Source: Alishewanella tabrizica
GTDB lineage: Bacteria > Pseudomonadota > Gammaproteobacteria > Enterobacterales > Alteromonadaceae
Length of the DNA: 64,000 bases
Reading direction: 5' to 3'
Assembly: GCF_014652375.1 (NCBI RefSeq)
Contig: NZ_BMYR01000010.1
Location: 62,001-126,000, forward strand
The translations under genes were made by a program, and so were the position numbers. Positions 57,375 to 64,000 of the stretch are shown here, one piece after another. Every line of letters begins with the position of its first letter. The first letter of the stretch is position 1. The notes under the pieces are model-generated. The model worked only from the letters and a program-made list of their open reading frames with translations. It had not been told where the DNA came from and searched no databases.

Positions 57375-59078
57375 TTAATTACGCTGTGCTGCAGACGCAT
57401 CACGAATAGCGCGGAATTCGTTACCTTGATACCAATTAGGCCACAGTCGACTGTTTGCAAGCTCGTTCCCTACGCGATAATACAAGAAAAGATCTTGTTG
57501 TGCTCCACGCAGATCCCAGCTGTCATTCCATTCGTCTTCGACTTTGTGATAACAGCAGCTATTGTATTCAGCGCGCTGCGCAGCACCCCATTCGGCGCCA
57601 AGTTGGTAATGATCGTTACCGCCTTTGGCATAAAGGATCGGCACGCCTTTTTTCGACAGACTAAAGTGGTCCGAGCGGTAGGCAATGCCAGCTTCTGGGT
57701 TAGGTTCTTTAACCGCATACCGGCCTTGCTGTTCGGTATATTTCACTAAAATTTCTTCTAGATCGGTATTCCCTAATCCCACCACGACCATATCTTTCAT
57801 CGGCCCGTACACATTCATAACATCCATATTAATAGCAGCAACCGTTTTCTCTAGCGGAAAAACGGGATTTTCAGCATACCATGCTGAGCCTAATAAGCCG
57901 CGCTCTTCAGCGGTGACCAGAACAAAAGCGATAGAGCGTTCAGGCTGGGGTTGCTGGGCAAAATATTCTGCCAACGCAATCACTGCGCCAGTTCCGCTGG
58001 CATTGTCTTGTGCACCGTTAAACACCGTATTGGTTGGGTTAGAGAAATCCATCCCTAAGTGATCCCAGTGCGCCATGTATAAGATAAATTCATCAGGGTA
58101 TTTACTCCCTTCTATATATCCCACAACATTACTTGAATTAAGCTCACGCAAATTATTATTCACACTAACAGAGGCATTTACTTGCAAAGGTACCGGTTTA
58201 AAATCGCCTGATAAGGCTTGCGCCCGTAATGCTTCGATATCAGTACCGATATTTGCAAAGAGTTTGCCTGCCGTTTCAGCCGTGATCCATCCTTCAACCT
58301 TGGCACGGTCCATATTTTTATTTTCTTTGATTAAATCAAATTTAATCGGTGAACCATGTGCCACCACACCCCAACCATAGCTGGCGGGCGCGGTTTCGTG
58401 AATAATTAGCGCCATGGCCGCACCTTGCCGAGCGGCTTCTTCAAATTTGTAGGTCCAACGGCCATAATACGTCATGGCATTGCCGTTAAACAGTTCTGGA
58501 TTTTGCGTGGCATATCCTGGATCGTTAACAAACATCACCACGGTTTTGCCTTTAACATCCAGCCCTTCGTAATCATTCCAATTATACTCTGGGGCGACAA
58601 TACCGTAGCCGACAAATACCATTTCGCTTTCTGTTACGTCAACCGAATCAACCACTTGCGTAGTCCAAGCAATCATATCATCACGGTAAGCTAAGGTGGT
58701 GGGTAATTGTTCGCCTCCGCCGCTTAACGTCATAGCACTGACTTGCTTGGGATCAATTTGCACTAACGATACGGGTTGTTTATAACTGTCGCCGTCAATG
58801 CCTTTTAAACCAATACGGCGAAAGTGTTCCTCAATATAGGCTACGGTGAGTTCTTCGCCTTTGGTTGCTGGTGCGCGGCCCTGAAATTTATCATCAGAGA
58901 GCGTTTTAATGTATTCCGCTAATTTAGGATTAAACTCGGTGTCAACCAGTTCAGTGGTGGAACTTGCTGTTGCCGGGGTAACCTGTGGGGGCGTTTCAGC
59001 TGGTTTACCACAGGCACTTAACGCGACAGCAGAGGCGAGGGTAAACCATAGCGCCGGCTGCATAAAGGAGTGTTTCAT
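57375..59078 (-). CDS. M28 family metallopeptidase lipoprotein
   Basis: A 567-residue exported aminopeptidase-type enzyme. A lipobox LSAC (Cys22) suggests lipid anchoring. A PA (protease-associated) domain lies at about 135-290. The M28 catalytic domain (about 310-550) carries the two-zinc motifs HWDHLG, DNASGTG, EERGLLGS, NMDVMN and SDHFSLSKKGVP. It acts in the periplasm or at the outer membrane on peptides. The ATG has a GGA-rich site upstream, and the gene appears monocistronic. Confidence 0.92.
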   Translation of the reverse strand: MKHSFMQPALWFTLASAVALSACGKPAETPPQVTPATASSTTELVDTEFNPKLAEYIKTLSDDKFQGRAPATKGEELTVAYIEEHFRRIGLKGIDGDSYKQPVSLVQIDPKQVSAMTLSGGGEQLPTTLAYRDDMIAWTTQVVDSVDVTESEMVFVGYGIVAPEYNWNDYEGLDVKGKTVVMFVNDPGYATQNPELFNGNAMTYYGRWTYKFEEAARQGAAMALIIHETAPASYGWGVVAHGSPIKFDLIKENKNMDRAKVEGWITAETAGKLFANIGTDIEALRAQALSGDFKPVPLQVNASVSVNNNLRELNSSNVVGYIEGSKYPDEFILYMAHWDHLGMDFSNPTNTVFNGAQDNASGTGAVIALAEYFAQQPQPERSIAFVLVTAEERGLLGSAWYAENPVFPLEKTVAAINMDVMNVYGPMKDMVVVGLGNTDLEEILVKYTEQQGRYAVKEPNPEAGIAYRSDHFSLSKKGVPILYAKGGNDHYQLGAEWGAAQRAEYNSCCYHKVEDEWNDSWDLRGAQQDLFLYYRVGNELANSRLWPNWYQGNEFRAIRDASAAQRN

Positions 59079-59165
59079 TTGGGGGTTCCTTGGTATTTAT
59101 TGTTTTAAGTATTGTAAGGAGGAAAAGCAGTGCCGCCAAGCACTGCCATCGCGAAAACAGGGTAA

Positions 59166-59762
59166 TTAGTCGGCATAGCCCCAAGGTACAGGAGGCAAAG
59201 CCACCGGTTTAGTTAGGTCAAACTCTACTCTAAACTCGCGGCCTTCTCGTACCAATCGATACGTAAACTTTTCTGGGTAAACATACATTTGCCACGTATT
59301 GCCGTTCGATTGTGGCACACCACGAGAAGCAAAAAGTTCTTTAGAATACTGATCAGCTGGGAAAGATTGCGAATTTGGCCAGCCAGCATCTACTGTATGA
59401 CCGCCATACATGGTTTGCACATCATGTGAACCATCTTTATTACGATGATCGTGTTTTAACGATAAACCTGCACCAGTTTTCGTAATAATCCAGGTGCGGG
59501 AATGATCATCGCCAACATGAAATGGGATCTGTAATTCAGTATCGGTACAGCGACGCACATGCATAATAAGTGCGCCTTCAAAACCGGGTGCCGCAGGGGT
59601 ATCGACTGCAATTTCACCTGCAAAGGCTTTGCCACATAGTGCCTTTAATTTATCGAAGAAGGCATCGTGCGTTGGGATGGAAACGAGTGGTGCAGGTTGA
59701 ACAATTTGCGCATTAGCAGCAAAAACACTGAGTAGACCAGCGATAATTAAGGTTTTTTTCAT
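59166..59762 (-). CDS. Conserved secreted hypothetical protein
   Basis: A 198-residue protein with a clear signal peptide (residues 1-18, cleavage after ANA). Two cysteines (LCGKAF, RRCTDTE) could form a disulfide. The middle contains LKHDHRNKDGSHDVQTMYGGHT, rich in His and Asp. I do not recognise an established function; relatives in other gammaproteobacteria are likely from its ordered, non-repetitive sequence. It diverges from the DUF3081 gene over a 75-base spacer. Confidence 0.75.
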   Translation of the reverse strand: MKKTLIIAGLLSVFAANAQIVQPAPLVSIPTHDAFFDKLKALCGKAFAGEIAVDTPAAPGFEGALIMHVRRCTDTELQIPFHVGDDHSRTWIITKTGAGLSLKHDHRNKDGSHDVQTMYGGHTVDAGWPNSQSFPADQYSKELFASRGVPQSNGNTWQMYVYPEKFTYRLVREGREFRVEFDLTKPVALPPVPWGYAD

Positions 59763-59837
59763 TATTTTCTCCTATTTTTCAGTCAAACTATACCGTTAAA
59801 GCGTACTGGGTTCAAATCGGATGGATAAGGCGGCGTT

Positions 59838-60110
59838 ATGCAGAATGAGATTGATGGTAAGTTTTTATTAAGCTTGTACAGCAAAATTGAAAAATATGGC
59901 AAAGCGGTGACTACCCCAGAGGGCGCAGGCTTTACATTAGATGGGATCACGGTGAGTCAGGGCTATGATGGTTATGATGCCTATTTTTCGGATGGCGTGG
60001 TTCAGCTCACATTAGGTTTTCATAACAAATGGCATGCGGATGCCAAAGAAGAGAAACAAATGGAAACCTTTTTAGAGCGCTTAAAATATATCCAAAAAAG
60101 TTATAATTGA
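59838..60110 (+). CDS. DUF3081 family protein
   Basis: A 90-residue cytosolic protein matching the DUF3081 pattern: KYGKAVTTPEGAGFTLDGI, DGYDAYFSDGVVQLTLGFHNKWH and an acidic/basic C-terminal helix. Function unknown. It is transcribed away from the secreted hypothetical gene and is followed by the lysine riboswitch leader. Confidence 0.8.
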   Translation: MQNEIDGKFLLSLYSKIEKYGKAVTTPEGAGFTLDGITVSQGYDGYDAYFSDGVVQLTLGFHNKWHADAKEEKQMETFLERLKYIQKSYN

Positions 60111-60174
60111 TAAACTTCGCTTGACGATGATAAAATAAAAGTGCATCTTTACGTTTAGATGGCTAAATGGCCGT

Positions 60175-60203
60175 TTGCAATTTACCGCAAAACGCGATAG
60201 AGT
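60175..60203 (+). promoter_or_regulatory. Putative promoter of the lysC leader
   Basis: TTGCAA (60175-60180), a 17-base spacer, and TAGAGT (60198-60203), about 27 bases before the riboswitch. Confidence 0.5.
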
Positions 60204-60229
60204 GCGCACCGTCAATCGTATTCGATAGA

Positions 60230-60394
60230 CCAGAAGAGGCGCGCTAGCCAGGTATTCTATGTCAGAGCACTATTACTCGTAGCATAGAAGAGGGGGTTTA
60301 GCGCCGAGGGTAAACAACAAATAGTGGTTGTGCACCCGGTTGCTAAGGCTGAATCCTTAGGACTGTCACCTTTAATCCGGTGGAGAGCTTCTGG
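60230..60394 (+). promoter_or_regulatory. Lysine riboswitch (L-box)
   Basis: The 165-base element is closed by P1 CCAGAAG / CTTCTGG. It contains the conserved AGAGGCGCGC, GAGGGTAA-like junction, GCTGAATCCTTAGGACTGTCACC, and GGTGGAGAG elements (long block read in parts at 60348-60390). It lies 97 bases before the lysC GTG, with no obvious intrinsic terminator between, so lysine probably represses translation or exposes the mRNA to decay, as for E. coli lysC. Confidence 0.93.
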
Positions 60395-60491
60395 CCTTTG
60401 TTACTTACTGCAACGGTCTATTTCTATTCTCGTTTTGCGTGTTAGCAAATGCCATGCTCTGCTTATCTAATCTGTTAAGGAGAGAGACCCC

Positions 60492-61841
60492 GTGTCCAAA
60501 CTTATTATTGCCAAATTTGGTGGCACTAGCGTGGCTGATTTCGATGCCATGTCACGTTGTGCTGATATTGTACTTGCTGATGAAAATATTCGTGTGGTGG
60601 TGGTGAGCGCCAGTTCTGGTGTGACCAATTTGCTCGTGGATATTACGCAAACGACCGATGTGCAGCAGCGCTATGGTGCTTATGCCGGTATTGAATCTAT
60701 TACTTTAAATGTGTTGAATCGCTTACAACATCCACAGGCGGTGGCCGAGCCTATTGCCTTACTACTGGGTGAGTTAAAAGCCTTGATTGAAAATGGCGGT
60801 GCGCTTTACAGCAGTGCGCATAAAGATCTTATTCAATCTTTTGGTGAACGCTTAAGCTCCGTGTTGTTTGCGCAAGTGCTTGTTGAGCGTGATAGCCAAG
60901 CGCTGTGTTTTGATATTCGTCGAATCATGCGCACCGATGGCCGTTTTGGCAAAGCTGAGCCACAAATAGCCACTATTGCTGAACTGGCTGAAGTGCATTT
61001 AGCACCGCTTTTAAGTGATTATCGTATCGTTACTCAGGGATTTATTGGTGCCGATGACAGTGAGCAAACCACTACATTAGGGCGTGGTGGTTCTGATTAC
61101 AGTGCCGCGTTACTGGCGGAAGCCTTACACGCGGCTACCGTGCAAATTTGGACCGATGTTGTGGGTATTTTTACAACAGATCCCCGCTTAACCAGTGATG
61201 CTCGTTGTATTCGTGAAATTAGCTTTGATGAAGCGGCGGAAATGGCGACCTTTGGTGCCAAGGTATTACATCCGGCCACTTTATTACCTGCTATGCGCCA
61301 AAATATCGCTGTGTTTGTGGGTTCTAGCCGCGAGCCAGCCGCTGGCGGCACGTGGATCGCCAAAGAGGTGCAAGAGCGTCCACCGTATCGAGCGATTGCT
61401 TTGCGTAAATCACAAACCTTAATTACGGTGAAAAGCCCGGCTATGCTGCATGCGGCAGGTTTCTTAACGCGGGTATTTGATACTTTAAGCCGGCATCAAA
61501 TTTCGGTCGATTTGGTAACAACATCGGAAATCAGTGTTGCCCTAACTTTAGATCAAGGCGGCATGACCAGCGCGTTTAGTACCAATGTTGAACCTGCTTT
61601 AGAAGAGCTAAAAACCTTTAGCGAAGTGAGTGTGGAGCAGGGGCTGAGTTTGGTAGCCGTGATTGGTAACCATTTACATAGCAGTAAAGGTATTGCCGGT
61701 GAGCTGTTTAATGCGCTTGAACGGATCAATATGCGGTTAATTTGCCATGGCGCATCTAAGCATAATTTGTGTTTTTTAGTGCAAGATACCGATGGACCAG
61801 CGGTAGTTAAGCAGTTACACCAAAGTTTGTTTACGGCGTAA
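60492..61841 (+). CDS. lysC: Lysine-sensitive aspartokinase III
   Basis: Phosphorylates aspartate, the first step towards lysine, threonine and methionine. It has 449 residues, the usual length of the monofunctional AKIII class. The kinase motif KFGGTS is at residues 8-13, with TLGRGGSDYSAALLA around 198, and two C-terminal ACT domains (about 310-445) bind lysine. The start is GTG at 60492 with AAGGAGAGAG upstream. It has dual control: lysine riboswitch on the mRNA and feedback inhibition on the enzyme. Confidence 0.95.
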   Translation: MSKLIIAKFGGTSVADFDAMSRCADIVLADENIRVVVVSASSGVTNLLVDITQTTDVQQRYGAYAGIESITLNVLNRLQHPQAVAEPIALLLGELKALIENGGALYSSAHKDLIQSFGERLSSVLFAQVLVERDSQALCFDIRRIMRTDGRFGKAEPQIATIAELAEVHLAPLLSDYRIVTQGFIGADDSEQTTTLGRGGSDYSAALLAEALHAATVQIWTDVVGIFTTDPRLTSDARCIREISFDEAAEMATFGAKVLHPATLLPAMRQNIAVFVGSSREPAAGGTWIAKEVQERPPYRAIALRKSQTLITVKSPAMLHAAGFLTRVFDTLSRHQISVDLVTTSEISVALTLDQGGMTSAFSTNVEPALEELKTFSEVSVEQGLSLVAVIGNHLHSSKGIAGELFNALERINMRLICHGASKHNLCFLVQDTDGPAVVKQLHQSLFTA

Positions 61842-61873
61842 GTTTTCTTGCATTGAGACCATATTACACGGTT

Positions 61874-61908
61874 AAAAAAGCCCGTTAGTTAATCTAACGG
61901 GCTTTTTT
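61874..61908. terminator. Bidirectional terminator between lysC and the symporter gene
   Basis: Perfect 15-bp stem AAAAAAGCCCGTTAG / CTAACGGGCTTTTTT with a five-base loop. A-runs and T-runs on both arms serve the two convergent genes. Confidence 0.95.
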
Positions 61909-61951
61909 TAGTCACGAGAAGGGGGCTCTGTATTGGGTTCTTTGTTGTTAT

Positions 61952-63190
61952 TTAGCGTGCTGCGTTAGATAACGTTGTTTCAGGTGAATGCTCCAGCATG
62001 TGTTCTTGATTACCAATCACCCTAGCAACCATTAAATCACCGGTAACATTGGTTGCGGTGCGCATCATATCCACTATGCGATCGACAGCTGCAATAAACG
62101 CAATACCTTCAATGGGTAAACCGACAACACTTAAGGTCACTGTTAACATCACCATAGCGGTACCCGGTACACCGGCTGTACCGACAGACGCAATGGTAGC
62201 CGTACCAGCAATTAATAAATAATCTAAAGTGTCCAGCGGTATGCCATAAATATGGGCAATAAAAATTGCAGCAATAGCGGGGAAGATCCCGCCACAACCA
62301 TCCATATTAATGGTCGCCCCTAATGGCAGCACAAAGCTGGCGTAGCTTTTAGATACCTTAAGATCTTCGGTGGCGACTTTAAAGGTGACCGGCAAAGTGC
62401 CATAGCTACTGGCGCTGCTGTAAGCAACGAGTTGCGCAGGTAAAACGGCTTTAAAGAAAGCCCTATAGCGCATGTTACCAAAGAGTTTAACCAAACCGCC
62501 GTAAACCACTAAAATATGAATAAAGCAGGCAAGATAGATGGCACCAATAAACTTTGCCAATGGTAAGAGTGTTGCTAATCCAAAACTGCCCACTACCCAC
62601 GCCATTAAGCCAAACACCCCAATGGGCGTTAGCTCTAACACCATTCGCGTTATTTGATACATAATATCAGCTCCCGATTGCACGACTTTTTTCATGGGGT
62701 CGGCTTTTTCACCAATGGCATTCATGGCAATGCCAATGAGCGCTGCAAATAAAATAATTTGTAACACGTTACCTTCAGCAAGGGCGGCAATCGGGTTGGT
62801 TGGAATTAATCCTGTGAGCACATCGGCCACTGGCGGGATGTTGCGTTCACGAACCTCGGTTGCCACCAATTGCAAGCTCTCGCCCCAATTCATTAAACTA
62901 CCGATGGTTAAGCCAATAAGGCTGGCAATAAACGCGGTAAGTAAAAACAAGCCTACCGTTTTAAAGGCTAAACGTTGCATTTTATGATTATCAGATAATG
63001 ATGTAATGCTGGTGATTAAAGAGAAAAAGACTAACGGCACAACCAGCATACGAATCGCATTAATAAATAATGTGCCTAAAGGTTTTAAGGCCGTTGCTTG
63101 CTCACCCAGCACCACACCCGCGGTAACACCCAGTAGCAACGCGCCTAATACGCGCTGCCAGAAAGGAATTGCAAACCAAAATTTTAACAT
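61952..63190 (-). CDS. Dicarboxylate/amino acid:cation symporter (DAACS family)
   Basis: A 412-residue sodium- or proton-coupled transporter of the GltP/DctA family. Membrane helices cover about residues 5-390. The serine-rich hairpin YSSASSYGTLPVTF, the NMDGCGGIFPAIAAIFIAH helix and the second hairpin SVGTAGVPGTAMVM are all present. The NMDGCGG variant of the usual NMDG(T)A site is noted. Glutamate, aspartate or C4-dicarboxylates are the likely substrates. Confidence 0.92.
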   Translation of the reverse strand: MLKFWFAIPFWQRVLGALLLGVTAGVVLGEQATALKPLGTLFINAIRMLVVPLVFFSLITSITSLSDNHKMQRLAFKTVGLFLLTAFIASLIGLTIGSLMNWGESLQLVATEVRERNIPPVADVLTGLIPTNPIAALAEGNVLQIILFAALIGIAMNAIGEKADPMKKVVQSGADIMYQITRMVLELTPIGVFGLMAWVVGSFGLATLLPLAKFIGAIYLACFIHILVVYGGLVKLFGNMRYRAFFKAVLPAQLVAYSSASSYGTLPVTFKVATEDLKVSKSYASFVLPLGATINMDGCGGIFPAIAAIFIAHIYGIPLDTLDYLLIAGTATIASVGTAGVPGTAMVMLTVTLSVVGLPIEGIAFIAAVDRIVDMMRTATNVTGDLMVARVIGNQEHMLEHSPETTLSNAAR

Positions 63191-63308
63191 AAATCAACCT
63201 TTTACCTTAGTATCGCAAAGCGTGACAGTATAAAACGAAAAACGGCCATCACAAGGCCGCTTTTGTTCTATGTTATAACAAATTGTCTGTTTTAATGACG
63301 ATTATAGA

Positions 63309-63965
63309 TCATTCATAGCTAAGCGGATCAGTCGTTTGGTTTAATTGAAAAGCTTCTAAACGCTCTTGGCAAGAACCGCATTTACCGCAGGCTTTGTCTC
63401 GGCCGTTATAGCACGTCCAGGTTTTGCTGTAATCTAGGCCCATGGCTAAACCATCACGTAAAATTTCAATTTTGGTTTGAGCTAAATAGGGGCTAACAAT
63501 ATCCACCGGCTCGTAATTGGCGATTTGACAAACATCATTCATTTTTTGCACAAATTCAGGACGGCAATCTGGATAAATAAAGTGATCGCCTGAATGCGCG
63601 CCGTAATAGACGGCGCGTGCGCCCAGTGAATCGGCATAGCCAACGGCTAATGACAACAAAATCATATTGCGATTGGGTACCACGGTCGATTTCATATTAT
63701 CGGCCGCGTAATGGCCCTCCGGTACGTCAATATCACTGGTTAAAGAAGAGCCACCGATCAGCTGGTTAATTGCCGAGATATCAACAATTTTATGATTAAT
63801 CCCCAGTTCGCGACACACTTGCTCGGCACAAATCAATTCTTTTACATGGCGCTGGCCATAATTAAACGAGAGGGCATACACCTCATGACCTGCCTGAATG
63901 GCTTTGTGTAACACGGTATAGGAATCCATACCGCCAGAATAAATAACCACAACTTTTTGCGTCAT
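63309..63965 (-). CDS. queC: 7-cyano-7-deazaguanine (preQ0) synthase
   Basis: ATP-dependent enzyme converting 7-carboxy-7-deazaguanine to preQ0 in queuosine synthesis, 218 residues. The PP-loop SGGMDS is at residues 10-15. The zinc site is formed by Cys185, Cys193, Cys196 and Cys199 (CGKCGSC). The ATG at 63965 is preferred to a GTG three codons upstream on family grounds. No other queuosine gene lies in the window. Confidence 0.95.
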   Translation of the reverse strand: MTQKVVVIYSGGMDSYTVLHKAIQAGHEVYALSFNYGQRHVKELICAEQVCRELGINHKIVDISAINQLIGGSSLTSDIDVPEGHYAADNMKSTVVPNRNMILLSLAVGYADSLGARAVYYGAHSGDHFIYPDCRPEFVQKMNDVCQIANYEPVDIVSPYLAQTKIEILRDGLAMGLDYSKTWTCYNGRDKACGKCGSCQERLEAFQLNQTTDPLSYE

Positions 63966-64000
63966 AAGCCACACTCTCTTGTATAATGCCCGAAAAATTG

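Overview
The window looks like chromosomal DNA of a marine or freshwater gammaproteobacterium of the Alteromonadales/Chromatiales type, with Rheinheimera/Alishewanella-like relatives the best guess. The basis is gene content: a branched-chain 2-oxoacid dehydrogenase operon, DUF3718 and DUF3081 proteins, ydbH-ynbE-ydbL, LysR-frmA-fghA, a lysine riboswitch on lysC, and a GEMM c-di-GMP riboswitch. This is inference from gene families; no marker gene such as rRNA is present. About 50 protein genes are supported. No tRNA, rRNA, CRISPR array, prophage or full insertion sequence was seen.

Layout. 0.1-9 kb: glycogen phosphorylase, a periplasmic binding-protein-like protein, astE, and the bkd operon (E1 alpha, E1 beta, E2). 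The E2 linker carries five copies of a palindromic repeat that also occurs between genes at 9.0 and 12.1 kb. 9-12 kb: an orphan small gene and a secreted trypsin-like protease overlapping an FHA-domain membrane protein. 12-18 kb (minus strand): YbjQ, membrane YbjQ, M48 peptidase, periplasmic adaptor and RND pump. 18-22 kb: a LysR regulator diverging from frmA, with a 281-bp MITE-like element between them, then fghA and a HIT protein, forming glutathione-dependent formaldehyde detoxification. 22-25 kb: a lipoprotein 5'-nucleotidase, a cluster of DnaA-box-like repeats, and cysA.

25-39 kb (all minus strand): sulfate-binding protein, cysT, cysW, an SLC13 carrier, the Mrp Na+/H+ antiporter operon (AB-fused, C, D, E, F, G) and a CPA2 exchanger, making one block of anion import and Na+/H+ homeostasis. 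39-44 kb: an Lrp regulator diverging from astA and a DUF1338 dioxygenase-like gene, a sugar acetyltransferase and a secreted FG-GAP protein. 44-50 kb: a compact operon of DUF1538 membrane protein, PII-like protein and CBS protein, then a secreted amidohydrolase with a beta-propeller, and a DUF3718 protein behind a c-di-GMP riboswitch. 50-54 kb: cstA, a tiny protein ending Cys-Cys-stop, and an ArsA-type ATPase, all overlapping. 54-57 kb: ydbH-ynbE-ydbL (envelope lipid transport). 57-64 kb: M28 peptidase, two conserved hypothetical genes, riboswitch-controlled lysC, a dicarboxylate/amino-acid symporter and queC.

The items most worth following up are the in-frame palindromes in the E2 linker, the DUF1538/PII-like/CBS operon, the cstA/CC-terminal/ArsA operon, the riboswitch-DUF3718 pair, and the protease-FHA pair. 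Motif positions were read directly from the sequence. Family names rest on recognition, not on a database search.
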